Shown here piece by piece: positions 17,541-26,387 of a DNA stretch of 37,264 bases (positions within the stretch are counted from its first letter, which is position 1; each line of letters opens with the position of its first letter). The notes beneath the pieces were generated by a model that searched no databases, was not told the origin of the DNA, and was given only the letters and a program-made list of their open reading frames with translations. The DNA is from an uncultured Clostridia bacterium (GTDB taxonomy: Bacteria > Bacillota > Clostridia > Peptostreptococcales > Anaerovoracaceae). The DNA is taken from contig CALLHZ010000051.1 in NCBI GenBank assembly GCA_938009115.1, positions 1 through 37,264 on the forward strand, read 5' to 3'. A program made the translations under genes and the position numbers.

Positions 17541-18788
17541 TCAGCGTATCTCCGCTGCAATCTCTTCGAATTTTATTTCCTTTTGTGTCGATTCTTTCAT
17601 ATTGCGGAGCGTCACCACGCCTCTGTCCAGTTCATTCTCGCCGATAATCAGTGTATAAGAAGCCTCGCTGCGATCCGCGTATTTCAACTGTGCTTTCAAG
17701 TTGCGGCCCATGACATCCGTCAGGACCCTGAACCCTTCCGTGCGGAGGTTTTGCGCAATAAGCAGAGCTTTCGATTCCGCTTCACGGCCCAGGGCCGCAA
17801 TAAAAACATCGCAGGTATCCGGTTTGGGGATCGCGATGCCTGCCGCCTCCAAGACCAGCAGCAACCGCTCGATGCCCATGCCGAAGCCGACTCCGGGTGT
17901 GGGCGGCCCGCCGATCTCTTCGATCAAATGATCATAGCGGCCTCCGCCGCAAACCGTCGCCTGAGCGCCTATTTTATCGGATACGATCTCGAAAGCGGTC
18001 TTTGTGTAATAATCTAATCCCCGCACGATCCCTGCATCGACGATATAGGGAATGGACAGCGAGGTCAAGTTTTCCTTAAGACGATCAAAGGCGCCTCTGC
18101 AGTCCTCGCAGATGTAGTCCATCATGCGCGGAGCGTCTCTGGTGATCTCCTGACAGGTCGGTGACTTGCAGTCCAGGATCCGCATGGGATTGCGATCAAA
18201 ACGGTCCTTGCATGTTTCGCACAATTGCTCGAGCTTTGGCCGCAGGTAATCCTGGAGTACCTTTTTATACTCCGCTCTGCAATTCGGACAACCGATGCTG
18301 TTGATCCGCAAAGAAAGGTCGTCGATACCCAGCCTGTCCAAAAATTCCATGGCTAAAGCGATCACCTCCGCGTCGGCCAGCATATTGTCCGTCCCAAATA
18401 CTTCGATACCGAACTGGTGAAATTGACGCTGCCGTCCCTTTTGCATTTTTTCATACCGGAAGCACGGCGTTACATAATAGTATTTGGCAGGCATAGGATC
18501 GGCATACAGCTTGTTCTCGATAAAAGCCCGGACCACAGGAGAAGTCCCCTCGGGTTTCAGCGTGAGACTGCGTCCTGCCAGTTCAAAGGTATACATCTCC
18601 TTTTGCACGATGTCTGTCGTATCGCCCACACCTCGTCTGAACAGCTCCGTATGTTCAAAAATAGGAGTCCTGATCTCCGTGTAGCCATAACGGTCGCAAC
18701 ACGCCCGGAAAGCTTCTTCCACCCAGTGCCAGCGGTATATTTCCGAGGGTAATATGTCTTTTGTTCCTTTGGGTATGCTGATGGTCAT
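17541..18788 (-). CDS. hisS: Histidyl-tRNA synthetase
   Basis: Class IIa synthetase of 415 aa. It starts with IPKGTKDILPSE. Motif 2 contains FRYEKMQKGRQRQFHQFGIE, the HisA motif reads RGLDYYTKTAFE, and motif 3 is GVGFGMGIERLLL. A C-terminal anticodon-binding domain begins about residue 320 (DVFIAALG). Four cysteines in the insertion domain (CPNC, CETC) suggest zinc binding there. The ATG overlaps the hemZ stop (ATGA), and aspS follows after 13 bp, the common Firmicutes hisS-aspS pair. Confidence 0.97.
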   Translation of the reverse strand: MTISIPKGTKDILPSEIYRWHWVEEAFRACCDRYGYTEIRTPIFEHTELFRRGVGDTTDIVQKEMYTFELAGRSLTLKPEGTSPVVRAFIENKLYADPMPAKYYYVTPCFRYEKMQKGRQRQFHQFGIEVFGTDNMLADAEVIALAMEFLDRLGIDDLSLRINSIGCPNCRAEYKKVLQDYLRPKLEQLCETCKDRFDRNPMRILDCKSPTCQEITRDAPRMMDYICEDCRGAFDRLKENLTSLSIPYIVDAGIVRGLDYYTKTAFEIVSDKIGAQATVCGGGRYDHLIEEIGGPPTPGVGFGMGIERLLLVLEAAGIAIPKPDTCDVFIAALGREAESKALLIAQNLRTEGFRVLTDVMGRNLKAQLKYADRSEASYTLIIGENELDRGVVTLRNMKESTQKEIKFEEIAAEIR

Positions 18789-20137
18789 TGGATTCCGATT
18801 TCCTTTCGATGGATCATCTCATCGATGCGATCGATGTAGATTTCGTAATTGGTCACGTTTGCGATGCGTTCGAGCCGGTTTTCCTGCGGGTAACAGATTT
18901 TGCTGATCGCGCCGGCCCCCATGGCGATGATGCTTTGATCTTCCGCCATGATCCTGATGTTGTACAAGCTCTCTGTTCCGGGCAGCGCGTAGCCTACGTT
19001 TTCCAGGTTTCCCGCCATATGCTTTTGCCTGTACAAGTAATAAGGACGATATCCGGCGCCGTGCAGCGCGGCCCTTGCCATCTTCAGCATTTCCGCAGTC
19101 ACGCCGCCCTGCCGGTAGGCATAATCCTGGTCTTCTTCGATCAGTCTGGAGGCGCGCTTGACTGCCAGCGTATGGACCGTGATATTCTCAGGCTTCAAGA
19201 GAAGCACTTGCTCCAGTGTGTGATTAAAATCATCAAGGCTTTCCCCGGGCAATCCGGCTATAAGATCGGCATTGATGAACGGGATGCCGCTGTCCCTCGC
19301 CAGTCCGAAGGCGTCTCTGATCTGCTGAGCGTTGTGAGATCGGCCGATACGATCCAGTGTGACATCCGACATCGTCTGGGGATTGATGCTGATGCGCTTT
19401 GCTCCGCATTCGGCGATCGCTGCAAGCTTCTGCCGGTCGATCGTATCCGGCCGGCCACATTCAACGGTAAATTCCCGGGTCCGTTCAGATCCAAACCGCC
19501 CGGATACCTGCTGAAGCAATCCGCAAAACGCCGCGGCATCCAGGCTGGTTGGCGTTCCGCCTCCGATATATATGGATTCTGCATGCCAATTTCTTTCCGC
19601 AAGGAAATCTGCCACCGCATCGATTTCTTTAGAAAGCGCCTTCAGATACTCATCCGCTCTTTCGGAGGATATGATATTTGAAGGGAAAGAGCAGTATAAG
19701 CACCGACTGGGACAAAACGGTATGCCGACATAAATGCCGACTGCGGGCGGCGCCTCATCATAGTTAACAGAATTCTGTGTTCCGTATACATCAAGAAGCA
19801 ACTCTATTTTCTCATCAGATACCTTGTACTCGTTCCGCAAGACAGCCCGTGCAGTCTCAACGGAGCAGGTCTGAAGCATCTCCGACAGCAGCTTCACCGG
19901 ACGAACACCCGTCAGTATCCCCCATTCCAGCGTCCTGCCGGTTGCCCGTGAAAAATAATCATAGACCGCTTGTTTCTGGATGTTGCCGTCATCCCGATTT
20001 TCTTCGATCCGGAGATCAAAGGTCCCATCCGGATCGGGCTCGATCACAAACGCATACTCTGAGGAAGGCAGAAACATATTTGCCAGCTCGGCCAAACGGT
20101 AGCGGCTTTTGGCATCGGGAACTGCAATTTTATACAA
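18785..20137 (-). CDS. hemZ: Radical SAM coproporphyrinogen III oxidase-like protein HemZ
   Basis: Radical SAM enzyme of the HemN/HemZ group. The cluster motif CPSRCLYC is at residues 142-149, followed by IYIGGGTPTSLD, a SAM-binding region with TVECGRPDT, and INADLIAGLPGE. HemZ was proposed as an oxygen-independent coproporphyrinogen oxidase, but many anaerobes carry it without a haem pathway, so the reaction here is uncertain. I chose TTG at 20137 (GCGAGG about 10 nt upstream). The HemZ N-terminus normally begins right at this beta strand. The ATG at 20182 lacks a ribosome-binding site and would overlap the previous gene by 53 bp. Confidence 0.85.
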   Translation of the reverse strand: MYKIAVPDAKSRYRLAELANMFLPSSEYAFVIEPDPDGTFDLRIEENRDDGNIQKQAVYDYFSRATGRTLEWGILTGVRPVKLLSEMLQTCSVETARAVLRNEYKVSDEKIELLLDVYGTQNSVNYDEAPPAVGIYVGIPFCPSRCLYCSFPSNIISSERADEYLKALSKEIDAVADFLAERNWHAESIYIGGGTPTSLDAAAFCGLLQQVSGRFGSERTREFTVECGRPDTIDRQKLAAIAECGAKRISINPQTMSDVTLDRIGRSHNAQQIRDAFGLARDSGIPFINADLIAGLPGESLDDFNHTLEQVLLLKPENITVHTLAVKRASRLIEEDQDYAYRQGGVTAEMLKMARAALHGAGYRPYYLYRQKHMAGNLENVGYALPGTESLYNIRIMAEDQSIIAMGAGAISKICYPQENRLERIANVTNYEIYIDRIDEMIHRKEIGIQ

Positions 20138-20732
20138 AAGGATTGTACCTCGCCTCGTAACCGATGCTGGTCTCCTCTTCATGGCCCGGAAGCACGCGGA
20201 TGTCCTCTGGAAGAGTCAGGAGTTTCTCACGGATCGATCGGATCAGCTGCTCGTGATCGCCACCCGGAAAATCGCTGCGTCCTATGGATGCCCGAAACAG
20301 CGTGTCGCCGCTGAAAAGCGTTCTCCCCAGCAGGATGCACATCCCTCCCGGCGTATGCCCGGGAGTTGACAGAAATCGGACCGTCGTGTCTGCAACAGTC
20401 ATTTCCTGAGCGTCATCCACATAGATATCACATTCGATCCCGCCGGCACCATAGCTGGCCTTTCTGTCATTCAGGAATTTTCGTTCCTTCTTTGAGGCGA
20501 TCGTCAGGATATCCGGCCACACTTTTTTGAGATCGAAAATTCCGCCGGTATGATCGCCGTGACCGTGGGTCAGAATGATATATTCAGGGACCAGTTCTTC
20601 TTTGATGATAAATTTTTTCAAATCCGGAGATACATCGCCCGGATCCACAATGAAAGCTTTCTTGGTGGACTCGTTCCAGACCAGATAGCAGTTGGTCTGG
20701 AGATAGCCGCAGGGAAAAACATCGATGTTCAT
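20130..20732 (-). CDS. MBL-fold metallo-hydrolase (glyoxalase II-like, YqgX type)
   Basis: Zinc hydrolase of 200 aa in the metallo-beta-lactamase superfamily. THGHGDHTGG holds the HxHxDH motif (His56, His58, Asp60, His61). TPGHTPGG, SGDTLF and LPGHEEETSIG supply the remaining ligands. The short form without the C-terminal helical domain of true glyoxalase II matches B. subtilis YqgX; the substrate is unknown. It starts the base after the dtd stop and overlaps hemZ, so it belongs to the rel-dtd-hemZ-hisS block. Confidence 0.88.
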   Translation of the reverse strand: MNIDVFPCGYLQTNCYLVWNESTKKAFIVDPGDVSPDLKKFIIKEELVPEYIILTHGHGDHTGGIFDLKKVWPDILTIASKKERKFLNDRKASYGAGGIECDIYVDDAQEMTVADTTVRFLSTPGHTPGGMCILLGRTLFSGDTLFRASIGRSDFPGGDHEQLIRSIREKLLTLPEDIRVLPGHEEETSIGYEARYNPFV

Positions 20733-21182
20733 TCAAAACTCCTTCTTGCTGTCGATCAATATCGTGACCGGCCCGTCATTATGGATGCGGACCAGCATAT
20801 CTGTCTGAAAAACGCCTTCCGCCACGCCCAGGCCTAACGAGCGCAATGCGTTGCAGAAAGCCCTGTACAAAGCTTCTGCCTCTTCCGGTCCGGCTGCATT
20901 TGTAAAACTGGGCCGCTTTCCCTTCTTGACATCCCCATACAGGGTAAACTGTGATACAGCCAGGATCTCGCCGCCGGTATCCAGGACCGACCGGTTCATT
21001 TTTCCTTCTTCGTCTTCGAAAATGCGCAAGCCGGCGATCTTTTCCGCCATGTAGCGGACATCGGCTTCCGTATCCTCTTTCCCGACGCCCAGCAGCACGG
21101 TGAGGCCCTTCTGGATGCAGCCGGTCATCTGTTCGTTGGAAGTAACATCACTGTAGGTAACGCGCTGTACGACTGCTCGCAT
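20733..21182 (-). CDS. dtd: D-aminoacyl-tRNA deacylase
   Basis: Removes D-amino acids (and glycine wrongly attached to tRNA-Ala) from tRNA. It is 149 aa. It starts MRAVVQRVTYSDV. The active-site SQFTL is at 77-81, and the Gly-cisPro motif lies in DGPVTILID near the C-terminus. It is placed directly after rel, the standard Firmicutes order, and ends the base before the MBL gene begins. Confidence 0.96.
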   Translation of the reverse strand: MRAVVQRVTYSDVTSNEQMTGCIQKGLTVLLGVGKEDTEADVRYMAEKIAGLRIFEDEEGKMNRSVLDTGGEILAVSQFTLYGDVKKGKRPSFTNAAGPEEAEALYRAFCNALRSLGLGVAEGVFQTDMLVRIHNDGPVTILIDSKKEF

Positions 21183-21207
21183 GATACACTCCTATTTCCG
21201 ATCCGTT

Positions 21208-23373
21208 TCAGGAATTTGTTCTGTATACGTCCACCACGCTTCGGATCTGGCTGAACCGGTTCAGGATCTTGATGATGTGCGCCGTATTGGTGATCGCCAG
21301 TGTCAGCGTCATGGTGGTGATTCCGGACTTATCAGTCTTCGCATTGACGCTGGTGATGTTGACATCCATTTCCTCGCAAGCCTTGGAGACATCGGAAAAC
21401 AATCCCTTCCGGTCCTCTGCCAGCAAACTGATCTCTGCATCATATGCGATATTTGCTTCGCTGGCATCCCATGCCACTTCAATGAGACGCATCTGTTCAT
21501 GTTCCGGCAGGGAAAGCATATTGATACAGTCCTTGCGATGGATCGACACCCCGCGTCCCTTCGTGGTATAGCCGATGATATCATCCCCGGGTACCGGATT
21601 GCAACATTTGGCAAAACGGATGAGCAAATCGCCAACACCTTTCACCGTCACGCCTTTGGTATGCTCACGGCGTTTGGGCTCTGCGGCTTTCAGCTTTTCT
21701 TCTTTTTTCTCTTTTCGCTTCAGATCCGCTTGCTTTTCTTCGTGATAAAAGCCTGCGCACATGAGAAGCGTCCGGTTCATGAGAGGTCCGCCATAGCTGA
21801 TGGCCGTGTAGAGGTCTTCTATGGAAGAATAGCCCAGGGCTTTGGCGGCCCGGCCGATGTATTGGTTCTTAAGAACCAGCTGGAGATCATAGCCTTTTCG
21901 CCGGGCCGCTTTTTCCAGCATTTCCTTTCCTTTGTCCGAACTCTGGGGTTTGTTTTCCTTTTTCAGCCATTGGCGGATCTTGTTCTTCGCAGAGTTTGTT
22001 TTGGCGATCTTCAGCCAGTCGATGCTGGGCCCTTTGGAGTTGGAGGATGTTACGATATCGATGATCTCGCCGTTCTGGAGAATATAATCGATCGGTACCA
22101 TTTTACCGTTTACTTTGGCGCCCACGCACTTGGCACCGACGGCCGTATGGATCTTGAAGGCGAAATCCAGCGGCGTCGAGCCGGCAGGAAGCTCCATCAC
22201 GTCGCCCTTCGGCGTAAATACGAACACCTGATTGGAAAACAGATCCAGCTTCAGCGTTTCCATGAACTCTTTCGGGTCGTTCAAATCCTGCTGCCATTCC
22301 AGCGTCTGCCGGATCCAGGCCAGCTTCACCTCTTCGTTGTCGGACTGGATGCCCTCTTTATATTTCCAATGAGCTGCGATACCGTATTCGGCGATACGGT
22401 GCATTTCCGCCGTACGGATCTGGATCTCGAAGGGATTGCCGGTTTGTCCGATCACGGTAGTGTGCAGGGATTGGTACCGGTTGGGCTTGGGCATGGCGAT
22501 GTAATCCTTGAACCTGCCCGGGATCGGCTTCCATTTTGTATGGACAGCGCCCAGAACGCCGTAGCAGTCCTTGATGCTTTCCACGATTACCCGGATTGCG
22601 GTCAGATCAAAGATTTCATCCAACTGCTTCTGCTGGAACTGCATTTTTTTGTATATGCTGTAATAATGCTTGGAACGTCCGGTGATCTCATAGTGGATCT
22701 CCAGTTCGTCCAACATCTCCTTGATCTCTCCGATGACGCGCCGAATGGCCTGTCCCCGCTCTTCCTGGCGCATGCTGACGGCGGCTTCCAATTCTCCATA
22801 AGCTTCCGGCTCAAGATTCTTGAAAGCGATATCTTCCATTTCGAACTTGAAGGCGTAAATACCCAGGCGACTGGCCAGCGGGGCATAAATCTCAAGCGTC
22901 TCGATGCATTTCTCGCGGATCTGCTCATCATTCATGTAATTGATCGTGCGAAGATTGTGCAGTCTGTCCGCAAGCTTGATGATAAGCACGCGAATATCCT
23001 TGGACATCGCCAGAAACATCTTTCGGATGTTTTCTGCCTGCCGGTCTTCCCTGCTCTCATATACCAGGGAGCCCAGCTTTGTGACGCCGTCCACCAAAAG
23101 AGCAACCTGGGGGCCGAATTCCTTTTCCAGATCCGAAAGCTTGTACTCGGTGTCTTCCACTGCATCGTGAAGCAGTCCTGCAGCCAGCGTGTGGTCGTCC
23201 ATACCGAGTTCCGCCAGGATGTTCACCACGGCGACCGGATGTGTAATGTACGGTTCGCCGGATCGTCTGAATTGTTGTCTGTGCAGCTGCTCTGCCTTCC
23301 GATAGGCTTTCTCGAGAAAGTCCGCGTCATAGTTGGGGTTCAGCGCAAGCAGGCTGCGGATAAAATCCTCCAT
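21208..23373 (-). CDS. relA: Bifunctional (p)ppGpp synthetase/hydrolase Rel
   Basis: Makes and degrades the alarmone (p)ppGpp. It is 721 aa. The hydrolase domain has His45, HD at 69-70 and EDT close by. The synthetase domain has GRSKHYYSIYKKM and YQSLHTTV. The RFKD motif (in place of EFDD) marks a bifunctional Rel rather than a synthetase-only RelA. A TGS domain begins about residue 395 (VFVFTPKGDVMELP) and an ACT domain occupies the last 70 residues. I chose the second ATG (23373), which has AAAGGA 5 nt upstream. The first ATG at 23379 sits directly against that element. Confidence 0.96.
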   Translation of the reverse strand: MEDFIRSLLALNPNYDADFLEKAYRKAEQLHRQQFRRSGEPYITHPVAVVNILAELGMDDHTLAAGLLHDAVEDTEYKLSDLEKEFGPQVALLVDGVTKLGSLVYESREDRQAENIRKMFLAMSKDIRVLIIKLADRLHNLRTINYMNDEQIREKCIETLEIYAPLASRLGIYAFKFEMEDIAFKNLEPEAYGELEAAVSMRQEERGQAIRRVIGEIKEMLDELEIHYEITGRSKHYYSIYKKMQFQQKQLDEIFDLTAIRVIVESIKDCYGVLGAVHTKWKPIPGRFKDYIAMPKPNRYQSLHTTVIGQTGNPFEIQIRTAEMHRIAEYGIAAHWKYKEGIQSDNEEVKLAWIRQTLEWQQDLNDPKEFMETLKLDLFSNQVFVFTPKGDVMELPAGSTPLDFAFKIHTAVGAKCVGAKVNGKMVPIDYILQNGEIIDIVTSSNSKGPSIDWLKIAKTNSAKNKIRQWLKKENKPQSSDKGKEMLEKAARRKGYDLQLVLKNQYIGRAAKALGYSSIEDLYTAISYGGPLMNRTLLMCAGFYHEEKQADLKRKEKKEEKLKAAEPKRREHTKGVTVKGVGDLLIRFAKCCNPVPGDDIIGYTTKGRGVSIHRKDCINMLSLPEHEQMRLIEVAWDASEANIAYDAEISLLAEDRKGLFSDVSKACEEMDVNITSVNAKTDKSGITTMTLTLAITNTAHIIKILNRFSQIRSVVDVYRTNS

Positions 23374-23396
23374 AGGCATCCTTTATGTCCGGCGGT

Positions 23397-25583
23397 TTAT
23401 GCGCCTCTGTATTTGGATTTTCCGGTCAGCTTCGTGATCGTATAATACAGGCCCGAAGCGATGGTGATCGAGGACAGTGTACCGAAGGCCACACCTGCGA
23501 TCAGAGGCATGGCAAAGGCTCTGACCGAGCTTCCGCTTAAAAACACAAGGGGAAGAATCGCGACCACCGTGGTCAGCGATGTCATGAGGGATCGGCCCAG
23601 GGACTGTGTGATGCTCGTTTCGATGATCGAGTCGAGTTTGTTCTTTTTGAGGTAGTACTGGTTTTCCCGTATCCGGTCAAAAACCACGATCGTATCGTTG
23701 ATGGAATAACCGATCACGATGAGAAGTCCTGCAATGAAAGGGCTGTTCATTTGGACATGGAACAATCCGTAAAAAGCAAACAGCATCAGCGCATCGTGAA
23801 GAAGCGCCAGGATCGCGGCGACGCCAAATTTCCATTCAAACCGCACAGCTATATATACGAGCATGGCTGCCGAAGAAAGCAGGATCGCTTTCAGCGCACT
23901 GGCTTTCAGTTGAGAACCCACGGAGGGGCCGATCAGGCCCGCCTGTTCCACAAAGGACTCTTCCGGCGTCGTTATCGAAAGTCCGCCCCGGATGGCAGCG
24001 GCCAGCTCGTCACGTTCGTCGCTTGTCAGGACTGCCGTGGTCTTCAAGATGATTTTTTCATTATCAGCGCCGGCGTGCTGGATATCCGCATCGATCCCCT
24101 GCTCAGCCAGTACGTCCCGGATCTCATTCACTTCGATCGCATGGCCGGTGTTGAACTGAAGCACGGTTCCTCCCGTAAAATCGATCCCCGTATTGAAGCC
24201 GCGCAGACCGCCTACCGCCAAACCGACAGCAATGATCGACGCTGAAAGAATATAGAACTGTTTACGTCGGCCCACAAAGTTGAAGTCACGTGCAGCCTTT
24301 GGGTTTTCTGCCGCGACGGCGCCGAACGCTTTTGCGGTGCCGAATCTGCGGCTATCCGCGATCAGTTCCAGGAGCAATTGGGAAACCACGACTGCTGTCA
24401 GGAGACTGGCAAGAATACCGATGAGCAATGTGGTGGCAAATCCTCTTACGGATCCTGTGCCAAACTGATACAACACCACGGCGGCGATGATCGTCGTGAT
24501 CTGAGAGTCCAATATGGTGGATATCGCTCTTTTATAACCTGAATGTACTGCCACGCGCACGGTTTTACCAAGTCTTATTTCTTCCCTTATCCGGGAAAAT
24601 ATGATGACATTGCTGTCCACCGCCATGCCCACGGACAGAATGATACCGGCAATGCCGGGCAGCGTCAGAACCGCATTCAACCCGATCATGGTCCATACCA
24701 GAATCAGGATATAAAGGATCAGCGCCAGATCGGCCACAAGGCCCATGATACGATAGCATGCCAACATCAGCACCAGGATCAGGGCGATACCGATGACGCC
24801 GGCTATGACGCTTTGCCTCGCGGCATTGAGACCCAGCGTGGGCCCGACTATTTCTGTCTGGACCTCGGTAAGCGGAACCGGGAGAGATCCGCCACGGATC
24901 AATGCAGCCAGGGAAGAAGCCTCCTCTTCCGTAAACCGCCCCGTGATTTGACTTTGCGTCCCGGTGATGACCGTTGTCACGGCCGGATCCGAAATGACAC
25001 GCTCATCCAGGTAGATCATGATTTGATTATCGTTATACTCCGGGTCCGTAGAATGGATCGTTCCTGCCAGGATCGCCCGGGTGGCTGCTTCGAAAGCTGC
25101 GGCCCCTTCCGGATCGAACTCCATAGCAACCATGTAAGTCCCGACTAAACTCGGCTCATACCCCTCATAGGGTAAAGCCTTGGCATTTTTTACATTTTTG
25201 CCGCTGACGACCAAAGCTCCGTCGGCAGTCCTGAAATGGAGCTGCGCGGTCTGACCGATCATTTCGATGGCGGATTCCGCGTCGGCGGCCCCCGGAAGCT
25301 CTACACGAATGCGATTCTCATTTTCAATGGCGATCACCGGTTCCGTCAGTCCGAACTCGTTGACCCTGTTCTCCATGACAGCCTGGACTTGTTCCATTAA
25401 TTGTTTCAGTTCAGTGCCGGTCAGATCAGTCTGGGCTTCCATTACGACGGAAACACCGCCGACCATATCCAGACCCAATCTCATCCGCTGGGCAACCGAA
25501 CCTTCGGCGCCCCATCCTATAAATGAAAAATATCCGGCAATGATCGTAGCGATTATCAGAATGGCAGCCAATATTTTTTTCAT
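23397..25583 (-). CDS. secDF: Fused SecD-SecF protein-export membrane protein
   Basis: Proton-driven accessory subunit of the Sec translocase, 728 aa, with SecD and SecF in one chain as in B. subtilis. The N-terminal membrane segment is about residues 4-23. The SecD half has RLGLDMVGGVSVVME and a large extracytoplasmic domain, then a membrane block beginning VIAGVIGIALILVLML. The SecF half starts about residue 430, with FNTGIDFTGGTVLQF and a second membrane block (GYSINDTIVVFDRIREN). yajC lies upstream, but a terminator-like hairpin and a new promoter intervene. Confidence 0.96.
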   Translation of the reverse strand: MKKILAAILIIATIIAGYFSFIGWGAEGSVAQRMRLGLDMVGGVSVVMEAQTDLTGTELKQLMEQVQAVMENRVNEFGLTEPVIAIENENRIRVELPGAADAESAIEMIGQTAQLHFRTADGALVVSGKNVKNAKALPYEGYEPSLVGTYMVAMEFDPEGAAAFEAATRAILAGTIHSTDPEYNDNQIMIYLDERVISDPAVTTVITGTQSQITGRFTEEEASSLAALIRGGSLPVPLTEVQTEIVGPTLGLNAARQSVIAGVIGIALILVLMLACYRIMGLVADLALILYILILVWTMIGLNAVLTLPGIAGIILSVGMAVDSNVIIFSRIREEIRLGKTVRVAVHSGYKRAISTILDSQITTIIAAVVLYQFGTGSVRGFATTLLIGILASLLTAVVVSQLLLELIADSRRFGTAKAFGAVAAENPKAARDFNFVGRRKQFYILSASIIAVGLAVGGLRGFNTGIDFTGGTVLQFNTGHAIEVNEIRDVLAEQGIDADIQHAGADNEKIILKTTAVLTSDERDELAAAIRGGLSITTPEESFVEQAGLIGPSVGSQLKASALKAILLSSAAMLVYIAVRFEWKFGVAAILALLHDALMLFAFYGLFHVQMNSPFIAGLLIVIGYSINDTIVVFDRIRENQYYLKKNKLDSIIETSITQSLGRSLMTSLTTVVAILPLVFLSGSSVRAFAMPLIAGVAFGTLSSITIASGLYYTITKLTGKSKYRGA

Positions 25584-25632
25584 ATCTCAGTATTCCTCGT
25601 TTGAACGAAGGCAAAGGCTTCGAAATCAATAA

Positions 25633-25662
25633 ATTACAATATGTTAGTTTACTACTTTTCAA
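25633..25662 (-). promoter_or_regulatory. Likely promoter for secDF
   Basis: On the minus strand, TTGAAA (25662-25657), an 18-bp spacer and TGTAAT (25638-25633), about 50 bp before the secDF start. An overlapping alternative is TTGAAG (25674-25669) with TAAACT at 17 bp. Both lie downstream of the yajC terminator. The evidence is sequence matching only. Confidence 0.5.
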
Positions 25663-25664
25663 GC

Positions 25665-25679
25665 ATATCTTCAAGATAT
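25665..25679 (-). repeat. 15-bp palindrome near the secDF promoter
   Basis: ATATCTT-C-AAGATAT is a perfect inverted repeat with a one-base centre. It sits just upstream of the better -35 box, or over the -35 of the alternative promoter. It could be an operator. No flanking regulator gene points to a protein. Confidence 0.35.
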
Positions 25680-25711
25680 TCTGGTAAGCCGACGCGATTC
25701 GTCCTACATAC

Positions 25712-25743
25712 AAAAACAAGGCACGTGCTGTCGCACATGCCTT
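25712..25743 (-). terminator. Intrinsic terminator after yajC
   Basis: In the minus-strand RNA, an 11-bp stem (AAGGCAUGUGC / GCACGUGCCUU) with a GACA loop is followed by GUUUUUG. The only irregular pair is G-U in this RNA but would be C-A in the other strand's RNA, which supports function in the minus direction. It lies about 12 bp after the yajC stop. Confidence 0.7.
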
Positions 25744-25755
25744 GCCGGTTTTGTG

Positions 25756-26154
25756 CTATTTCCCGGTGCTGTCGCTTTCTTCTTTGGCACCGAGTTTTTT
25801 GATGGTCCTGGGCGTGGGTTTGGATTCGGCTTCTTTGGTCTCCTCTTCGGGCTCCGGCTTCGTTTCTACGATTTTGCTGCTCTTGCCGTCGCCGACGATT
25901 TTCTGGGATATGGCCCACTTGGCGACCTCCAGACGAACCTTTTCGGCTCCGACCTGGATGGTAAAGCGGTCCTCCCGGATCCTAACCACTTTTCCGTAAA
26001 TTCCGCCGATCGTCAGCACGTCGTCTCCGACCTTAAGGCTGTCTCTCATGGCATTGACTTCTTTTTCGCGCTTCTTCTGGGGGCGGATCAGAATAAAGTA
26101 CATCACTGCAAAGAGCAGGACTAGCATTATGATCTGAATAGTAAACTCGCTCAT
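25756..26154 (-). CDS. yajC: Preprotein translocase accessory subunit YajC
   Basis: Small single-span membrane protein that associates with SecDF. It is 132 aa. A membrane segment at about 5-22 (IQIIMLVLLFAVMYFILI) is followed by the hallmark RPQKKREKE and a compact domain with LKVGDDVLTIGGIYGKVV. The last 45 residues form a charged Glu/Lys/Pro-rich tail, longer than the E. coli protein (110 aa). The ATG has AGGAGG 6 nt upstream. Confidence 0.94.
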   Translation of the reverse strand: MSEFTIQIIMLVLLFAVMYFILIRPQKKREKEVNAMRDSLKVGDDVLTIGGIYGKVVRIREDRFTIQVGAEKVRLEVAKWAISQKIVGDGKSSKIVETKPEPEEETKEAESKPTPRTIKKLGAKEESDSTGK

Positions 26155-26185
26155 TGGAATCCTCCTGTTAATAACTAACGACGTA

Positions 26186-26191
26186 ATTATA
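26186..26191 (-). promoter_or_regulatory. Possible -10 element for yajC
   Basis: TATAAT on the minus strand, 32 bp before the yajC ATG; an overlapping TGC-TATATA could act as an extended -10. No good -35 is visible at 17 bp (TTTCCT). It is plausible because yajC is first in its unit, opposite the divergent tRNA-Leu. Confidence 0.45.
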
Positions 26192-26223
26192 TAGCAATAT
26201 ATGATAAAAGGAAAGCATTTTTC

Positions 26224-26252
26224 TTGATTTTATGATCGGCCTGTGTTACCAT
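26224..26252 (+). promoter_or_regulatory. Promoter for tRNA-Leu
   Basis: TTGATT (26224-26229), a 17-bp spacer and TACCAT (26247-26252) preceded by TG (extended -10, TGTTACCAT). The predicted start falls a few bases before the mature tRNA 5' end at 26264. Confidence 0.65.
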
Positions 26253-26263
26253 GGCAATGTTCC

Positions 26264-26350
26264 GCCGGCGTGATGGAATTGGCAGACGTGCTGGACTCAA
26301 AATCCAGTGGTGGCGACACCGTATCGGTTCGACCCCGATCGCCGGCACCA
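26264..26350 (+). tRNA. tRNA-Leu, anticodon CAA
   Basis: Complete 87-nt class II tRNA. The acceptor stem GCCGGCG (26264-26270) pairs with CGCCGGC (26340-26346), followed by A and an encoded CCA. The anticodon arm is CTGGA-CTCAAAA-TCCAG, giving anticodon CAA, which reads UUG. The long variable arm is that of tRNA-Leu. The T arm contains GGTTCGACCCC. It is the only RNA gene seen in the window and stands alone, with its own promoter and terminator. Confidence 0.97.
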
Positions 26351-26353
26351 TCC

Positions 26354-26386
26354 AATACTGTATCGATCATCGATACAGTATTTTTT
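26354..26386 (+). terminator. Terminator of tRNA-Leu
   Basis: A 12-bp stem, AATACTGTATCG (26354-26365) with CGATACAGTATT (26371-26382), has loop ATCAT and runs into TTTTTT. It begins 4 nt after the tRNA CCA. Confidence 0.85.
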
Positions 26387-26387
26387 A

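Noticed and set aside
21181..23445. A 754-codon plus-strand open frame opposite rel
   Set aside because: Fully antisense to a clear rel gene and without a recognisable domain. Long open antisense frames arise from the codon bias of the real gene.
26264..26350. tRNA-Leu as an integration attachment site
   Set aside because: tRNA-Leu genes can be phage targets, but no integrase or repeated tRNA 3' end is nearby, and both sides are housekeeping genes.
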